Assembly: GCF_020510565.1 (NCBI RefSeq)
Contig: NZ_CP075189.1
Span: forward strand, 558,001 to 622,000
Direction of reading: 5' to 3'
DNA from: Ferribacterium limneticum
GTDB taxonomy: Bacteria; Pseudomonadota; Gammaproteobacteria; Burkholderiales; Rhodocyclaceae
DNA length: 64,000 nt
Under the pieces are notes generated by a model. The model was not told the DNA's origin and did no database searches. It was given only the letters and a program-made list of their open reading frames with translations. Below, in pieces: positions 18,718 through 27,141 of the stretch (its first letter is position 1; every line of letters begins with the position of its first letter). A program made the translations under genes and the position numbers.

Positions 18718-19845
18718 TTATAGCAACGGCAAGGCCGTAAGGTGCGTGGTTGGAATGTGACTCGCTTGATGCTGCACGCCTGCAACACACCCATTCAAGC
18801 CCTGAATACTAGTTTCCGTATTCATCGAAGATGCCAGTTTTATAGTGCCGAAATGCTCCATTTCAGGTGGCGTATCCAGCCGGAAGTGCAGCTCGCGGTG
18901 GAGCATCAATGCGATGCTGTCCAGCAGCTGGCTCTTTACGTAGATCAGCAGCCCGGTACTGCCCCAGGTTCTGGGCTGATCTTGCATTGCCAAAAGCGGA
19001 AAAGTATGCCCTCTGGATTTTGCTGATTGTGACCAAAGCTTTTGAAGTTCCTGTACAACCTGGTCTCGTGCCGAGGAGGGATGCATGCCATCGATAAGGA
19101 AGACAAAATGGAAACGCCATCCAGTCTCAGAGAGGTGCTCGCGAAACCACAGGCCAGCCACCGCAGATGGTAATCCCCCGTCGTAGAGAGCTTCTAGGAA
19201 GCGCTGAAAACGCTTGTTCGCCTCCTTCAACGGAAGCTCGGGCCATTCTCGTTCAAAGGTCAGTTCGACGCGTTCGCAGCGCAACTGGCTTCGTCCGTCC
19301 ATCGAGCGCTCAATGAGGCGCATGGCCTTGGCATTTGCCTGTTTAATTCGTCGTTTCTGGGCGTTAAGCCGATCCTTGAAAACGGTATTTTTCTTGCGTT
19401 CGTAGACTCGCTGACCAAAAGCATTCGCGAGTTCGGCTTCGCGATAGCCATCAATACCAACGACGGCCATGGGATTGCCAGAGAACATCGCTCGGTGGAT
19501 GTTCAGCTCAACGGCTACCTCGTGCAGTAAGTCAGACACCTCGCCGAATCGATAGGCAAGAGGAGGATTTGGTTTGGGAGCTGCAATCAAGTGGTAAAAA
19601 CGATGCCCGGCCGCATGCTCCTTGGAAATCCAGGTCCGAGAGCGATCTCGGTCCAGTTGGAAGGCCACGCCATTGCTTGCGTCCAGGCTCTCGATGTATT
19701 GCTGCTCGCGAATGATGTTTTCCAAGAGGCCGTGCGTCGCAAAGTCACGGCTGACGTCGTGCTCGATATGTCCGTGTCGGTTGAATTGATAGGTTGTCGT
19801 GCTTGCTATAGCGCTGACCACATCTCGGGTGCTGTATTTTTTCAT
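18718..19845 (-). CDS. Second Gp2/YagK-YfjJ-type protein
   Basis: 375 residues, 14 bases upstream of its neighbour in the same direction. The central and C-terminal part repeats the family layout in a more diverged form: CERVELTFEREWPELPL, then WRFHFVFLIDGMHP where the HxH reads FHF, so one metal ligand is lost. The N-terminal 170 residues are not recognised. Either a diverged duplicate of the downstream protein or a distinct partner; with one histidine missing it may be regulatory rather than catalytic. Confidence 0.6.
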   Translation of the reverse strand: MKKYSTRDVVSAIASTTTYQFNRHGHIEHDVSRDFATHGLLENIIREQQYIESLDASNGVAFQLDRDRSRTWISKEHAAGHRFYHLIAAPKPNPPLAYRFGEVSDLLHEVAVELNIHRAMFSGNPMAVVGIDGYREAELANAFGQRVYERKKNTVFKDRLNAQKRRIKQANAKAMRLIERSMDGRSQLRCERVELTFEREWPELPLKEANKRFQRFLEALYDGGLPSAVAGLWFREHLSETGWRFHFVFLIDGMHPSSARDQVVQELQKLWSQSAKSRGHTFPLLAMQDQPRTWGSTGLLIYVKSQLLDSIALMLHRELHFRLDTPPEMEHFGTIKLASSMNTETSIQGLNGCVAGVQHQASHIPTTHLTALPLL

Positions 19846-19948
19846 GGTATTCGAATAGTTAATCAGGTTGGTAGGTGACCAACCTGGTTGTGTTTGTTCA
19901 TCGATGTTGTTGATTCAAAAGGTTGTTATTATTTTTGTTTCAGAAACA

Positions 19949-20317
19949 CTATATAGTCGGCTTCTGTGTCGTAGCACCAGAAGTCTCCTTGTTCCGAATC
20001 GTTTTTTCGCTAACCACCGGCATTCCGAGTGTTTTTGATTGTGGTGGGATTTCGAACTTATCCCGGTTGTCATGCGGATTGCGAGAAGACGAGGATTCGC
20101 TCGGCGTGAGGCTTTTCTGTGCCCGTAACTCCAGCCAGGCCTCAATAGAACTTATGCGCCACGCCTTGGCTCCACGCGGCGAGCTAGAGAGCGCGATGGG
20201 GCGTGGAAAATCGGGGTCGTAGTACAGCGATTTTGGGTTCATCTTGTCGTACAGCGTCGACTCGCCGTAATTGAGCATCTTGCTGAGTTCGCGCATGCGG
20301 ATGAGTAAAGTGTTCAT
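19949..20317 (-). CDS. AlpA-like helix-turn-helix protein
   Basis: 122 residues from an ATG at 20317. The first 65 residues fit an AlpA/excisionase-type winged helix: IRMRELSKMLNYGESTLYDKM, then DFPRPIALSSSPRGAKAWRISSIEAWLELR. The tail is polar and unstructured-looking. AlpA proteins activate excision or late functions of P4-like elements, so this is a candidate excisionase/regulator for the integrase at 16327. Upstream of and co-directional with the Gp2-like pair. Confidence 0.72.
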   Translation of the reverse strand: MNTLLIRMRELSKMLNYGESTLYDKMNPKSLYYDPDFPRPIALSSSPRGAKAWRISSIEAWLELRAQKSLTPSESSSSRNPHDNRDKFEIPPQSKTLGMPVVSEKTIRNKETSGATTQKPTI

Positions 20318-20989
20318 GATTTTTCCATCGAATTTAGCCGCAGGTTTGTCACTGCGTGCCGAGGTCGCAAAAATTAGAATACGCATCGCGAACATCGACA
20401 GCCCAAGGCTCTAGACGAGCATGAGCAGCACGATGAAAAGCGCGAGTGCGAAACTAAGAATAAAAAACGTTATTTGCGCCGATCAGGTAGGCCCAAAGGG
20501 CTTACGACCAGACCAAGGACAGAGCCTTGATTGTGCGAGGCGGGATTTTGCGACCCATTATTTGCCGTTGCAGGCTTGATGTTGTCCCGGCTTCTTTTGC
20601 CAGCACTTGTAATACCTCGCCGACAAATCTATCAGGGGATTTTGTAGCTTGCAAGCGATTTTTTGCTTCCTTCGTCTCGTTTCCTACTGAATCAGTTCGG
20701 CTATCTTCCTGCTGGGGCAGTGGTAAGCAGTGCACTCTTATATATGCAATGACTCACTACTGAGGATGCCCGTCAGTTTTCCAGATTCTTGGCGAGTGCC
20801 TTGTAAGCCAGATGGATTGGCCCTACTGGAGCAAGTCCGTATAGGTCAATCAGCGGAAAAATCCGCGGTTTTGCGCGGTTTCCTCCTCGCTTTCTGGATT
20901 CCAAAATATTTGAATTACATATCACCAGATGGAGTGCGCAATGGCTTCGCCGATTGCGAAATATTTCATCAATCATCTGGAGATTAGGT
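20318..20989. other. 672-base control region between divergent units
   Basis: Lies between the AlpA/Gp2 leftward unit and the rightward recombination unit, so both promoters should be here. No RNA gene or clear operator was recognised. The only plausible gene is a short minus-strand frame at 20502-20735, listed separately. Confidence 0.4.
20502..20735 (-). CDS. Possible small hypothetical protein
   Basis: 77 codons. The middle part (KEAKNRLQATKSPDRFVGEV and the following VLAKEAG) has protein-like composition with charged residues in a plausible helical pattern. There is no recognisable domain and no clear ribosome site, and an overlapping opposite-strand frame exists. Could be a small regulator in the control region or chance. 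Confidence 0.25.
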   Translation of the reverse strand: MHCLPLPQQEDSRTDSVGNETKEAKNRLQATKSPDRFVGEVLQVLAKEAGTTSSLQRQIMGRKIPPRTIKALSLVWS

Positions 20990-21322
20990 ATGAACACTCG
21001 TTGTCTGCATTGCAATTCGAGACGTGTGGTGACCCGTGACGCTGCTAAGCATGCAGGCAGTGTCGTAGGTGGTGCTGCTGGCGCTGCTAGTGGATGGGCT
21101 AGTGCTCTTTCTGGCGCAGAGGCAGGCGTAATCGTTGGCCTGATTGCCGGATTTCCTGGAACCGTCATTGGTGGTCTTGCTGGCGCTGTCGTCGGCAGCA
21201 TGGTCGGTTGTGTTACTGGCAGCCTGGCTGGTGCTCGTTTGGGCGCGATCATCGATCGGCGTGTTCTGCGCAATTATCGGTGTCTCGACTGTAGCCATAC
21301 ATTTAGCTTCACCGTTTTTTAG
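20990..21322 (+). CDS. Split zinc-ribbon protein with glycine-zipper core
   Basis: 110 residues from an ATG at 20990 with GGAG upstream. The first residues MNTRCLHCNS carry a CxxC, and the end CLDCSHTFSF carries a second CxxC, separated by about 80 residues rich in Gly/Ala with small-xxx-small spacing (a glycine-zipper hydrophobic stretch, about 20-85). The two CxxC knuckles could form one zinc ribbon closed by a membrane hairpin. No function is known to me. First gene of the rightward recombination operon. Confidence 0.7.
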   Translation: MNTRCLHCNSRRVVTRDAAKHAGSVVGGAAGAASGWASALSGAEAGVIVGLIAGFPGTVIGGLAGAVVGSMVGCVTGSLAGARLGAIIDRRVLRNYRCLDCSHTFSFTVF

Positions 21323-21401
21323 TCAGTTTTTCCTGTTTTTGACTGCCCGCTGTTTGTTCTCAGCAGCTTTGTCACGTCCACTTTTCCTGAAAGGAAATCC
21401 C

Positions 21402-22370
21402 ATGGCACACCTCGTTTCTCAAATGGCCTACGTCGGCGCCGAACCCTGGCATGGTCTCGGCAATCATCTTCCTGCAAAACAATCCATCGAAGTCTGGCAG
21501 CGTGAGGCAGGCATGGACTGGCAGATCAAGGAAAGCCCAGTCCGCTTCATGGCTGACAGCATCGGCAGTCTGGGCAGCATTCATTCCTTCGAAGATCAGA
21601 AAGTGCTCTATCGGTCTGACACCAAGGAAGCGCTGTCGGTCGTTTCTCAGCGGTATCAAGTAGTGCAGCCCCGCGAGGTGCTGGAGTTCTACCGTGATCT
21701 CACCGACGTTTCCGGCTACGAGCTGGAAACGGCCGGTGTACTTAAAGGGGGCAAGAAATTCTGGGCCTTGGCCAAGACCGGTCAATCGACAGCGCTCAAG
21801 GGCAACGATCAAGTCAATGGCTATTTGTTGTTGGCCACCTCTTGTGACGGTAGTTTGGCAACCACTGCTACCCCGACCACCATCCGCGTCGTCTGCAACA
21901 ACACCCTGACCATTGCGGTCAACGGTGCCACGCAAGCGATCAAGGTGCCACACAGCACTCGTTTCGATCCGCAAGCGGTCAAGCAGCAACTCGGCATCTG
22001 TGTTTCCCAATTCGATGGCTTTATGTATCGCATGCGCACCCTGGCCGAACGCAAGGTGAAATCACACGAGGCCATGAATTACTTTCTTCGTGTGCTTTGC
22101 GATGTCCAACCAGGCAATGTCGAATCGGCTGGCTTGGCCAACGAACGAGCCTTGAAACGCGTCCAGGCGCTCTATGACGGACAAGGCAAAGGAGCTGAGC
22201 TAGATGCAGCCAAGTGCAGCGCGTGGGGGTTACTCAACGCCGTGACGGAATATGTGGATCACGAACGCCGTGCCCGCAGCACGGAGTACCGCATGGATTC
22301 CGCGTGGTTTGGGCAAGGCGCTGTTATCAAACAGCGAGCCCTCGATACCGCTCTGCAACTCGTCTCCTGA
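21402..22370 (+). CDS. DUF932 phage/plasmid-like protein
   Basis: 322 residues from an ATG at 21402 with AGGAAAT upstream. The start EPWHGLGNHLP and the mid-segment LLLATSCDGSLATTA with TTIRVVCNNTL are the hallmarks of the DUF932/TIGR03299 family, found in many plasmids and integrative elements beside single-strand annealing and exonuclease genes. The biochemical role is unknown. It is followed by the YqaJ exonuclease gene with a hairpin between. Confidence 0.88.
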   Translation: MAHLVSQMAYVGAEPWHGLGNHLPAKQSIEVWQREAGMDWQIKESPVRFMADSIGSLGSIHSFEDQKVLYRSDTKEALSVVSQRYQVVQPREVLEFYRDLTDVSGYELETAGVLKGGKKFWALAKTGQSTALKGNDQVNGYLLLATSCDGSLATTATPTTIRVVCNNTLTIAVNGATQAIKVPHSTRFDPQAVKQQLGICVSQFDGFMYRMRTLAERKVKSHEAMNYFLRVLCDVQPGNVESAGLANERALKRVQALYDGQGKGAELDAAKCSAWGLLNAVTEYVDHERRARSTEYRMDSAWFGQGAVIKQRALDTALQLVS

Positions 22371-22406
22371 ATCACTGTTTCACCCTTTTATCCCCAGCAA
22401 ATGCCC

Positions 22407-22447
22407 AGTTCAGCTTATGGCTGACTGGGTATTTTGCATTTCAGGAA
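22407..22447 (+). terminator. Hairpin between DUF932 and YqaJ genes
   Basis: CCCAGTTCAGC / GCTGACTGGG stem with a short loop, followed by TATTTTGCATTT and then the ribosome site of the next gene. It could be an attenuator, a partial terminator or an RNA-processing site. Confidence 0.45.
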
Positions 22448-22457
22448 GGAAATCAAC

Positions 22458-23465
22458 ATGCAATCTCAAGCCGTACCCAATGCCAGTCCGATCAAGAATC
22501 GTCCGGCACTCAAGCTGGTCAATACCAAGGAACTTCCCCGTGAAGACTGGCTAGCCGTTCGCAAGCAAGGGATAGGTAGTTCTGACGCAGCGTCAGCCTG
22601 CGGGCTTAATCCCTATCAGTCGCCACTCGAATTGTGGCTCATTAAAACGGGCCGTGATGGTGGATTGCCCAAGGCCGATCCGCACGATGAGGAAAGCCCA
22701 ATGTATTGGGGGAACATCTTGGAGCCCATCGTTGCAGCCCACTATACCAAGCGCACCGGCAATCGGGTACGGCGCATCAATGCCGTGTTGCAGCACCCTG
22801 ATCCGGCTCTGCCGTGGATGCTGGCCAATATCGACCGAGAAGTCACGGGCGCACCAGATGTCCAGATCCTAGAATGCAAAACCGCCGGTATCAATGGCGT
22901 TCGTCTCTGGAAGGATGGCGTCCCTGAGTATGTCCAGTTGCAGGTCCATCACCAGTTGGCAGTCACAGGCAAACAAGCTGCTGATGTAGCAGTGTTGTTG
23001 GGTGGACAGCATCTGGAAATCCATCGTATTGAACGTGACGAATCCCTGATTGCTCGCCTGATCGAACTGGAGCGGCAGTTCTGGCACTTCGTTGAAACCG
23101 ATACGCCACCACCGGCCGATGGCTCCGACTCGGCTGATACCGCATTGCGCTGCCTATATCCCGAAGACAAAGGCCAAACCTTGGACTTCAAGGATGAACG
23201 GAACCTGTCGGCCTGCTTTGCCGACCTGGTAGCCGTACGTCAGTCGATTGCCGAGCAGGAAAAGCTTGAAGCCCAGCTCAAGCAGACCTTGCAGCAAGTC
23301 ATGGGGGATGCCAGTCGGGCTGATTTCGACACCGGCAGCGTTACCTGGAAGAAGTCCAAAGACATCGTGGTTATGGATATGACGCGACTGCTCAAGGACC
23401 TACCCGATCTGCAACAGCGCTACGCCGCTACGAAACCAGGCAGTCGGCGCTTTCTCATCGTTTGA
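22458..23465 (+). CDS. YqaJ-family viral-type exonuclease
   Basis: 335 residues, ATG at 22458 with AAGGAAA upstream. A PD-(D/E)xK nuclease of the YqaJ/lambda-exonuclease class: the N-terminal GIGSSDAASACGLNPYQSP motif, a glutamate in YWGNILEPIVA, and catalytic Asp/Glu-x-Lys in GAPDVQILECKTAG, with QVHHQLAVTG downstream. It should resect double-stranded DNA for annealing recombination. The C-terminal 100 residues are coiled-coil-like. An associated annealase is expected; the next gene may supply that or a related role. Confidence 0.9.
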   Translation: MQSQAVPNASPIKNRPALKLVNTKELPREDWLAVRKQGIGSSDAASACGLNPYQSPLELWLIKTGRDGGLPKADPHDEESPMYWGNILEPIVAAHYTKRTGNRVRRINAVLQHPDPALPWMLANIDREVTGAPDVQILECKTAGINGVRLWKDGVPEYVQLQVHHQLAVTGKQAADVAVLLGGQHLEIHRIERDESLIARLIELERQFWHFVETDTPPPADGSDSADTALRCLYPEDKGQTLDFKDERNLSACFADLVAVRQSIAEQEKLEAQLKQTLQQVMGDASRADFDTGSVTWKKSKDIVVMDMTRLLKDLPDLQQRYAATKPGSRRFLIV

Positions 23466-23468
23466 TTC

Positions 23469-23524
23469 AAATCACCGAATGCTCACGCCGACCTTGGTCA
23501 GCGTAAGCAATCGGTGATTTTTAC
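23469..23524 (+). terminator. Long nested hairpin after the YqaJ gene
   Basis: AAATCACCGA pairs with TCGGTGATTT (23469-23478 with 23511-23520), enclosing TGCT-c-ACGC-c-GACC / GGTC-a-GCGT-a-AGCA, followed by a T-run. It is a near-continuous 23-bp stem with small bulges, and is either an intrinsic terminator or an attenuator before the next gene, whose ribosome site (AGGAG) starts at 23525. Confidence 0.6.
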
Positions 23525-23538
23525 AGGAGCCACAAATT

Positions 23539-24459
23539 ATGTTGAAGGGTCTTGCTATCACTCCGCCAATCCTAGGTCGGATTTCCATCGGGAAGGTCGT
23601 CGAAAAAGCTGGCAAGCGTCTGCCGGAAAAGGACGACCAATTCACCATCACTAGCCAGGTGCAAAACAAGGATGGCTGGCTGGTCCATCCTCACGATGAA
23701 GGCCTGCGCAAGGAGCAGGGCGGAAAAATACGCAGCATTCCGATCCGGCTGCTGTTCAACGATCCGGTTCTGAATTTCCGGGCTGAGTACAGCTTGTTCG
23801 ACCGTAATACGGGCAGGCCTTTGTGCGTTGGCAACGGAGAAACCTCCAAACGTCAGTCCGAGGATGGCATCAAGTCGCTACCCTGTCCGTCCCCGGATGG
23901 CTGTTCGTTGGCGAAAAATGGTGGTTGCAAACCCTATGGCCGCTTGAACGTTGCGCTGGCTGACGACGATCCACTGGGAAGTTTCGTGTTCCGGACGACA
24001 GGGTTCAACAGCATCCGTACGCTGGCGGCGCGCTTGCAGTACTTTCAGGCCATTTCGGGTGATCGGCTGTCCTGCTTGCCGCTGGAACTGAGGTTGCGCG
24101 GCAAATCGACGCGGCAGAGCCATGGCACGCCGATCTACTACGTGGACATCACCGTGCGCAGTGGCCTGTCTGTCGAGGAAGCACTGGGGGAGGCAAAACG
24201 GCTGGACGAGGCCAGACAGATGGCTGGTTTCAACCAGGCGGCTCTGGATGACGTAGCCCGACAAGGTCTAGGCAACGGTGCTTTCGAGGACAGCGAGGAA
24301 GATAGCGGCGCGGTCGTCGAGGAATTCTTTTCCGAAGTCCAGGAGAGCGCTACGGCAGAACGATCACTGACTTCCCGTCAGGCCGATTCAAGGACGCCAG
24401 CCACAAGCTTGAACCAGAAGCTCGAAGCCAAAGCACTTGCCTTGGTCGAACAGGCGTAA
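23539..24459 (+). CDS. Recombination-associated metal-binding protein (RDF-like)
   Basis: 306 residues. It resembles proteins annotated as hydrolase/metal-binding or recombination-directionality-factor-like that accompany DUF932 and YqaJ genes in integrative elements. Seen: a basic N-terminal half, a Cys cluster LPCPSPDGCSLAKNGGCKPYG (C-x5-C-x6-C, about 115-135) that could bind zinc, then FRTTGFNSIRTLAARLQYF, and an acidic, low-complexity C-terminus. Probably assists recombination or excision of the island; its biochemical role is not established. Confidence 0.65.
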   Translation: MLKGLAITPPILGRISIGKVVEKAGKRLPEKDDQFTITSQVQNKDGWLVHPHDEGLRKEQGGKIRSIPIRLLFNDPVLNFRAEYSLFDRNTGRPLCVGNGETSKRQSEDGIKSLPCPSPDGCSLAKNGGCKPYGRLNVALADDDPLGSFVFRTTGFNSIRTLAARLQYFQAISGDRLSCLPLELRLRGKSTRQSHGTPIYYVDITVRSGLSVEEALGEAKRLDEARQMAGFNQAALDDVARQGLGNGAFEDSEEDSGAVVEEFFSEVQESATAERSLTSRQADSRTPATSLNQKLEAKALALVEQA

Positions 24460-24464
24460 CGAGA

Positions 24465-24710
24465 TCAGAGCCCCGCTTCAATGAACAGATCGGACGGCTT
24501 GCATTGAACTGCCTTTGCGATCCGCAAAATGTTCAGGAACGTGACGTTACGTTCGCCCCGTTCGATCTTCCCCATATGCGAACGATCAATCTCGGCATAG
24601 TCGGCTAAGGCCTCTTGAGAAAGGGCGAGCGCCATACGCCGTGCGCGTATGACCACGCCTAATTTTACGAGGTCTTGGTTCGAATCGAGTTTTGCTGAAA
24701 CCCTTGCCAT
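24465..24710 (-). CDS. Small XRE-family repressor
   Basis: 81 residues made almost entirely of one helix-turn-helix domain: LGVVIRARRMALALSQEALA-DYAEIDRSHMGKIERGERNVTFLNILRIAKAV reads as five helices with the recognition helix at DRSHMGKIERG. This is the size of controller (C) proteins of restriction systems and of simple phage repressors. No restriction genes are adjacent. An inverted repeat directly upstream (24719-24743) is its likely operator. It converges on the RDF-like gene with a 5-base gap. Confidence 0.85.
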   Translation of the reverse strand: MARVSAKLDSNQDLVKLGVVIRARRMALALSQEALADYAEIDRSHMGKIERGERNVTFLNILRIAKAVQCKPSDLFIEAGL

Positions 24711-24718
24711 GCCAAGAA

Positions 24719-24743
24719 TCGTGACGTTATGATGCTTTCACGA
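24719..24743. promoter_or_regulatory. Inverted-repeat operator upstream of the XRE gene
   Basis: TCGTGA-N13-TCACGA, perfect arms, in the divergent gap between the XRE repressor (start 24710) and the rightward small gene at 24781. A TATGAT (24728-24733) inside it could serve as the -10 of the rightward promoter, so binding would block it. Confidence 0.45.
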
Positions 24744-24780
24744 CCACGGCATTTACGACCCATTTATTAGGGAATAACGT

Positions 24781-24909
24781 GTGTTGAACCAATCACCATT
24801 AGAAACCCTGGCTTCGTATGCCATTGCATTTGTTGCTGGTGCTTGCTCGGTAGTATTTGTATCCGCTTACGGGCGGTGGATGAAACAGCAAGGCCAATTA
24901 TCAGCTTGA
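24781..24909 (+). CDS. Small single-pass membrane protein (42 aa)
   Basis: Begins with GTG at 24781 (or TTG at 24784) after GGGAATAA. The predicted peptide has a polar start (LNQSPLETLAS), one strongly hydrophobic helix (YAIAFVAGACSVVFVSAYG) and a basic end (RWMKQQGQLSA), the positive-inside layout of a small membrane protein. It follows the operator of the XRE repressor and precedes a lipoprotein gene. No homology recognised; could be a small toxin-like or regulatory peptide. Confidence 0.45.
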   Translation: MLNQSPLETLASYAIAFVAGACSVVFVSAYGRWMKQQGQLSA

Positions 24910-25003
24910 TTTCAACGTAGATCCTGAAATGGCAACGTGCCGAGGCAAGTTAAGCCTTTCTGGCATTGAAGCACGAAGGGAGCTCAATTTTATGGAGCAG
25001 GAA

Positions 25004-25843
25004 ATGAAGAAGGTCTTTATCACTCTCGCCATTGCTGTCTCATTGACTGGCTGTGGTGATCCGAAAATAGACGGTTCAGATAAACAGTCATTTGAGAAGT
25101 CTGTGCAAGCAATACTGGAAAGTTTGCCGAAAGAGAAGCGAGATGGCTTCAGGGCTGACCTCGGGATTGCAAACCTACTGGCAATGAAAGGGTTGAGTAC
25201 TGGCGATAGCGTTGCAGAAATCAATATGCAGGTTCTCAAAAGCCTGGATGGAAAGTCTGCCACCGAAATACATCAGATAGCGAATGCGGAGCGAAAGGTA
25301 AAGAATGATCGTGCCATCGCTGACATGAACGACCAGCTAGTGAGCAGGCAGAAGCTTCTGGATGATGCCGTTGCTCAGGATTTGGAATTCAAAAAGGTAT
25401 CTGTTGGTCGTGAGAGCTACCAAGTAATTGGTGTCTCAAAGCCGGAGGATCGGCAGAAATATTTTGACCACAAGATCAAAATTACGGTGACAAATAACTC
25501 GGGCTGCAACATTGAGAGTGGTCAGTTGCAGCTGACGTTTGAGCGCTCACCTGAGAATGCCAATGCTGTTGATAGTCAGCGGGTCAGCTTTGAAACTGAC
25601 GCCCCTATTGGTCTAGGAAAGTCGAGTGCTGTTGAGTCAGTTATCGGACGATTTGAAGATCCAAGCCCAACTTACTTCGGCAAATTGGTCGCTGTTGCAC
25701 CATTGCATTATCACTGTACGGAGGTCAACGGCCAGTCTGCTGGTCTTTCACCGTTGACTGAAGAAACGAAGACGTCCTATACAGACGGTGTTGAGTCAGC
25801 AAAAAAGCAGTTGGACGAATTGAAGAGCATGAAGTTTGAATGA
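25004..25843 (+). CDS. Lipoprotein, DUF6694-like
   Basis: 279 residues. ATG at 25004 gives MKKVFITLAIAVSLTGCGDP, a signal peptide with lipobox LTGC; upstream in-frame ATG codons would bury it. After the cysteine, PKIDGSDKQSFEKSVQAILE and the following SLPKEKRDGF match the start of the DUF6694 lipoproteins. The C-terminal part (about 140-260) looks like a beta-rich domain with ITVTNNSGCNI. Location: periplasmic membrane-anchored. Role unknown; on mobile elements such lipoproteins sometimes act in exclusion. Confidence 0.7.
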   Translation: MKKVFITLAIAVSLTGCGDPKIDGSDKQSFEKSVQAILESLPKEKRDGFRADLGIANLLAMKGLSTGDSVAEINMQVLKSLDGKSATEIHQIANAERKVKNDRAIADMNDQLVSRQKLLDDAVAQDLEFKKVSVGRESYQVIGVSKPEDRQKYFDHKIKITVTNNSGCNIESGQLQLTFERSPENANAVDSQRVSFETDAPIGLGKSSAVESVIGRFEDPSPTYFGKLVAVAPLHYHCTEVNGQSAGLSPLTEETKTSYTDGVESAKKQLDELKSMKFE

Positions 25844-25885
25844 TCCACTGTTGTAGCTCATGTTTTGTTAAGCGATCACTAATGA

Positions 25886-25920
25886 AATGCATGAAGAGGC
25901 TTTGAGCCTCTTCATGCATT
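25886..25920. terminator. Bidirectional terminator-like palindrome
   Basis: Perfect 15-bp arms AATGCATGAAGAGGC / GCCTCTTCATGCATT around a TTTGA loop, between the rightward lipoprotein gene and the leftward defence block. No long T-run follows on the plus strand, so termination may be partial. Confidence 0.6.
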
Positions 25921-26055
25921 GTGGGTCGTATTTTTTCTTGATGATTTTTTTGGCAACAAGTGGCAGCGAGACAGTCGAAGCTTCCTTCTATCGCTCCTAT
26001 AGCAGCTATTGAGGAGCTGAGCCAATCGATTTAGACATTACCGTATGAGCTTCTA

Positions 26056-27141
26056 TCAGAAGAGATTTACAACGCTGGCATGGCTATTTTGAGTTTCATT
26101 TCCAAGTAAATTATCTAGCAACCGTGGCTGAACGCCCATCTTGCGAGCCACAGCGGAAAGTGGGACGCCAAGTTGTTCATTCATCACCTGCAGGCCATCG
26201 GATACAACCTCTGGCGTTTCGAGCGGCATCATTGAGTCTTCGTCCTCTGTTACCGCCTCTCCATGGCGATTCAGAGTGATGTAGCCCGCTCGAACTTGAT
26301 CATCACTAAAAATCCCCAATTGCCGACCTCGGTAAAGTAGTGCTGCCTTTGAAACGCCCCAGCGCAACTTCAGTTCACTCAGTCCATCCCAGTTCAATCG
26401 TGAACGGCGCAATGCCAGATGACTCTCTGCCAGAAAAGAGGCACGAGGAAGGAGAAAGGCGCTTGCAAAGCGATTGGCCTGGGTTTCTGTCAGTCGGTCA
26501 CCCGTCAGGACGCCGCAATGAAGTGCAAAATGGCCAAGTTCATGAGCAATACCAAAACGCGCACGGCATGCTGATCTCCCCGCACCATTTAGGGCGATTA
26601 CAGGACGACGAGTCGCGAACGAGACTGCGTCCACTTCATTAGCCAGGCCATTTACGCGCATCACTACTGCACCTGCATTTTCAGCGACTCGCGTAACGTT
26701 GCTGATCGGCCCCATGCCTAATCCCCAATTTACTCGGCAGCGTTCTGCTCCTCGTTCAATCGCCTCTTCAGAGGATGGGTCAGCCTCAGCAATGCTGTGC
26801 TCTGGAAGATTCAGATATTCATCTAGGACACACACAAGGCGCTTCAGCATTTCGCCACGCGCACGAGCATATTGGCGTAGTGCAACTTTCGTTGTCAGCT
26901 GCTTTCGGAAGTGACATTGTTCTTCCGTGAGGGGCATCGGGTCCACGTTCCGCAGGAACTCAGGCAAGACTCCTAGTGATTCGACCAAGGCTTGCTCAAA
27001 CGCAGCAGAGACAGGCTCTGCTCCTGTCTCTACGCGACTTAAGTATTGCTTCGACTTGCCCAGCAAATCGCCCAACTCGTTGAGCGAATAACCGTTAAAG
27101 AGACGGGCAAGTCGAATATTTGATCCGAGGATCGGAGTCAT
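26056..27141 (-). CDS. XRE + ImmA/IrrE-type metallopeptidase
   Basis: 361 residues. N-terminal XRE helix-turn-helix (about 6-62, SLNELGDLLGKSKQYLSRVETG), central IrrE/ImmA zincin domain with HELGHFALH near residue 210 and DAVSFATRRPVIALNG before it, and a C-terminal 80-residue region. This is the repressor-cleaving or antitoxin-peptidase layout. The start overlaps the upstream gene at 27138 by 4 nt, so the two are coupled. It resembles the antitoxin half of RosmerTA-type defence pairs; the similarity is in architecture only. Confidence 0.82.
   Translation of the reverse strand: MTPILGSNIRLARLFNGYSLNELGDLLGKSKQYLSRVETGAEPVSAAFEQALVESLGVLPEFLRNVDPMPLTEEQCHFRKQLTTKVALRQYARARGEMLKRLVCVLDEYLNLPEHSIAEADPSSEEAIERGAERCRVNWGLGMGPISNVTRVAENAGAVVMRVNGLANEVDAVSFATRRPVIALNGAGRSACRARFGIAHELGHFALHCGVLTGDRLTETQANRFASAFLLPRASFLAESHLALRRSRLNWDGLSELKLRWGVSKAALLYRGRQLGIFSDDQVRAGYITLNRHGEAVTEDEDSMMPLETPEVVSDGLQVMNEQLGVPLSAVARKMGVQPRLLDNLLGNETQNSHASVVNLF

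Noticed and set aside
24465-24710. Controller protein of a restriction-modification system
   Set aside because: Size fits, but there is no methyltransferase or classical restriction gene next to it.
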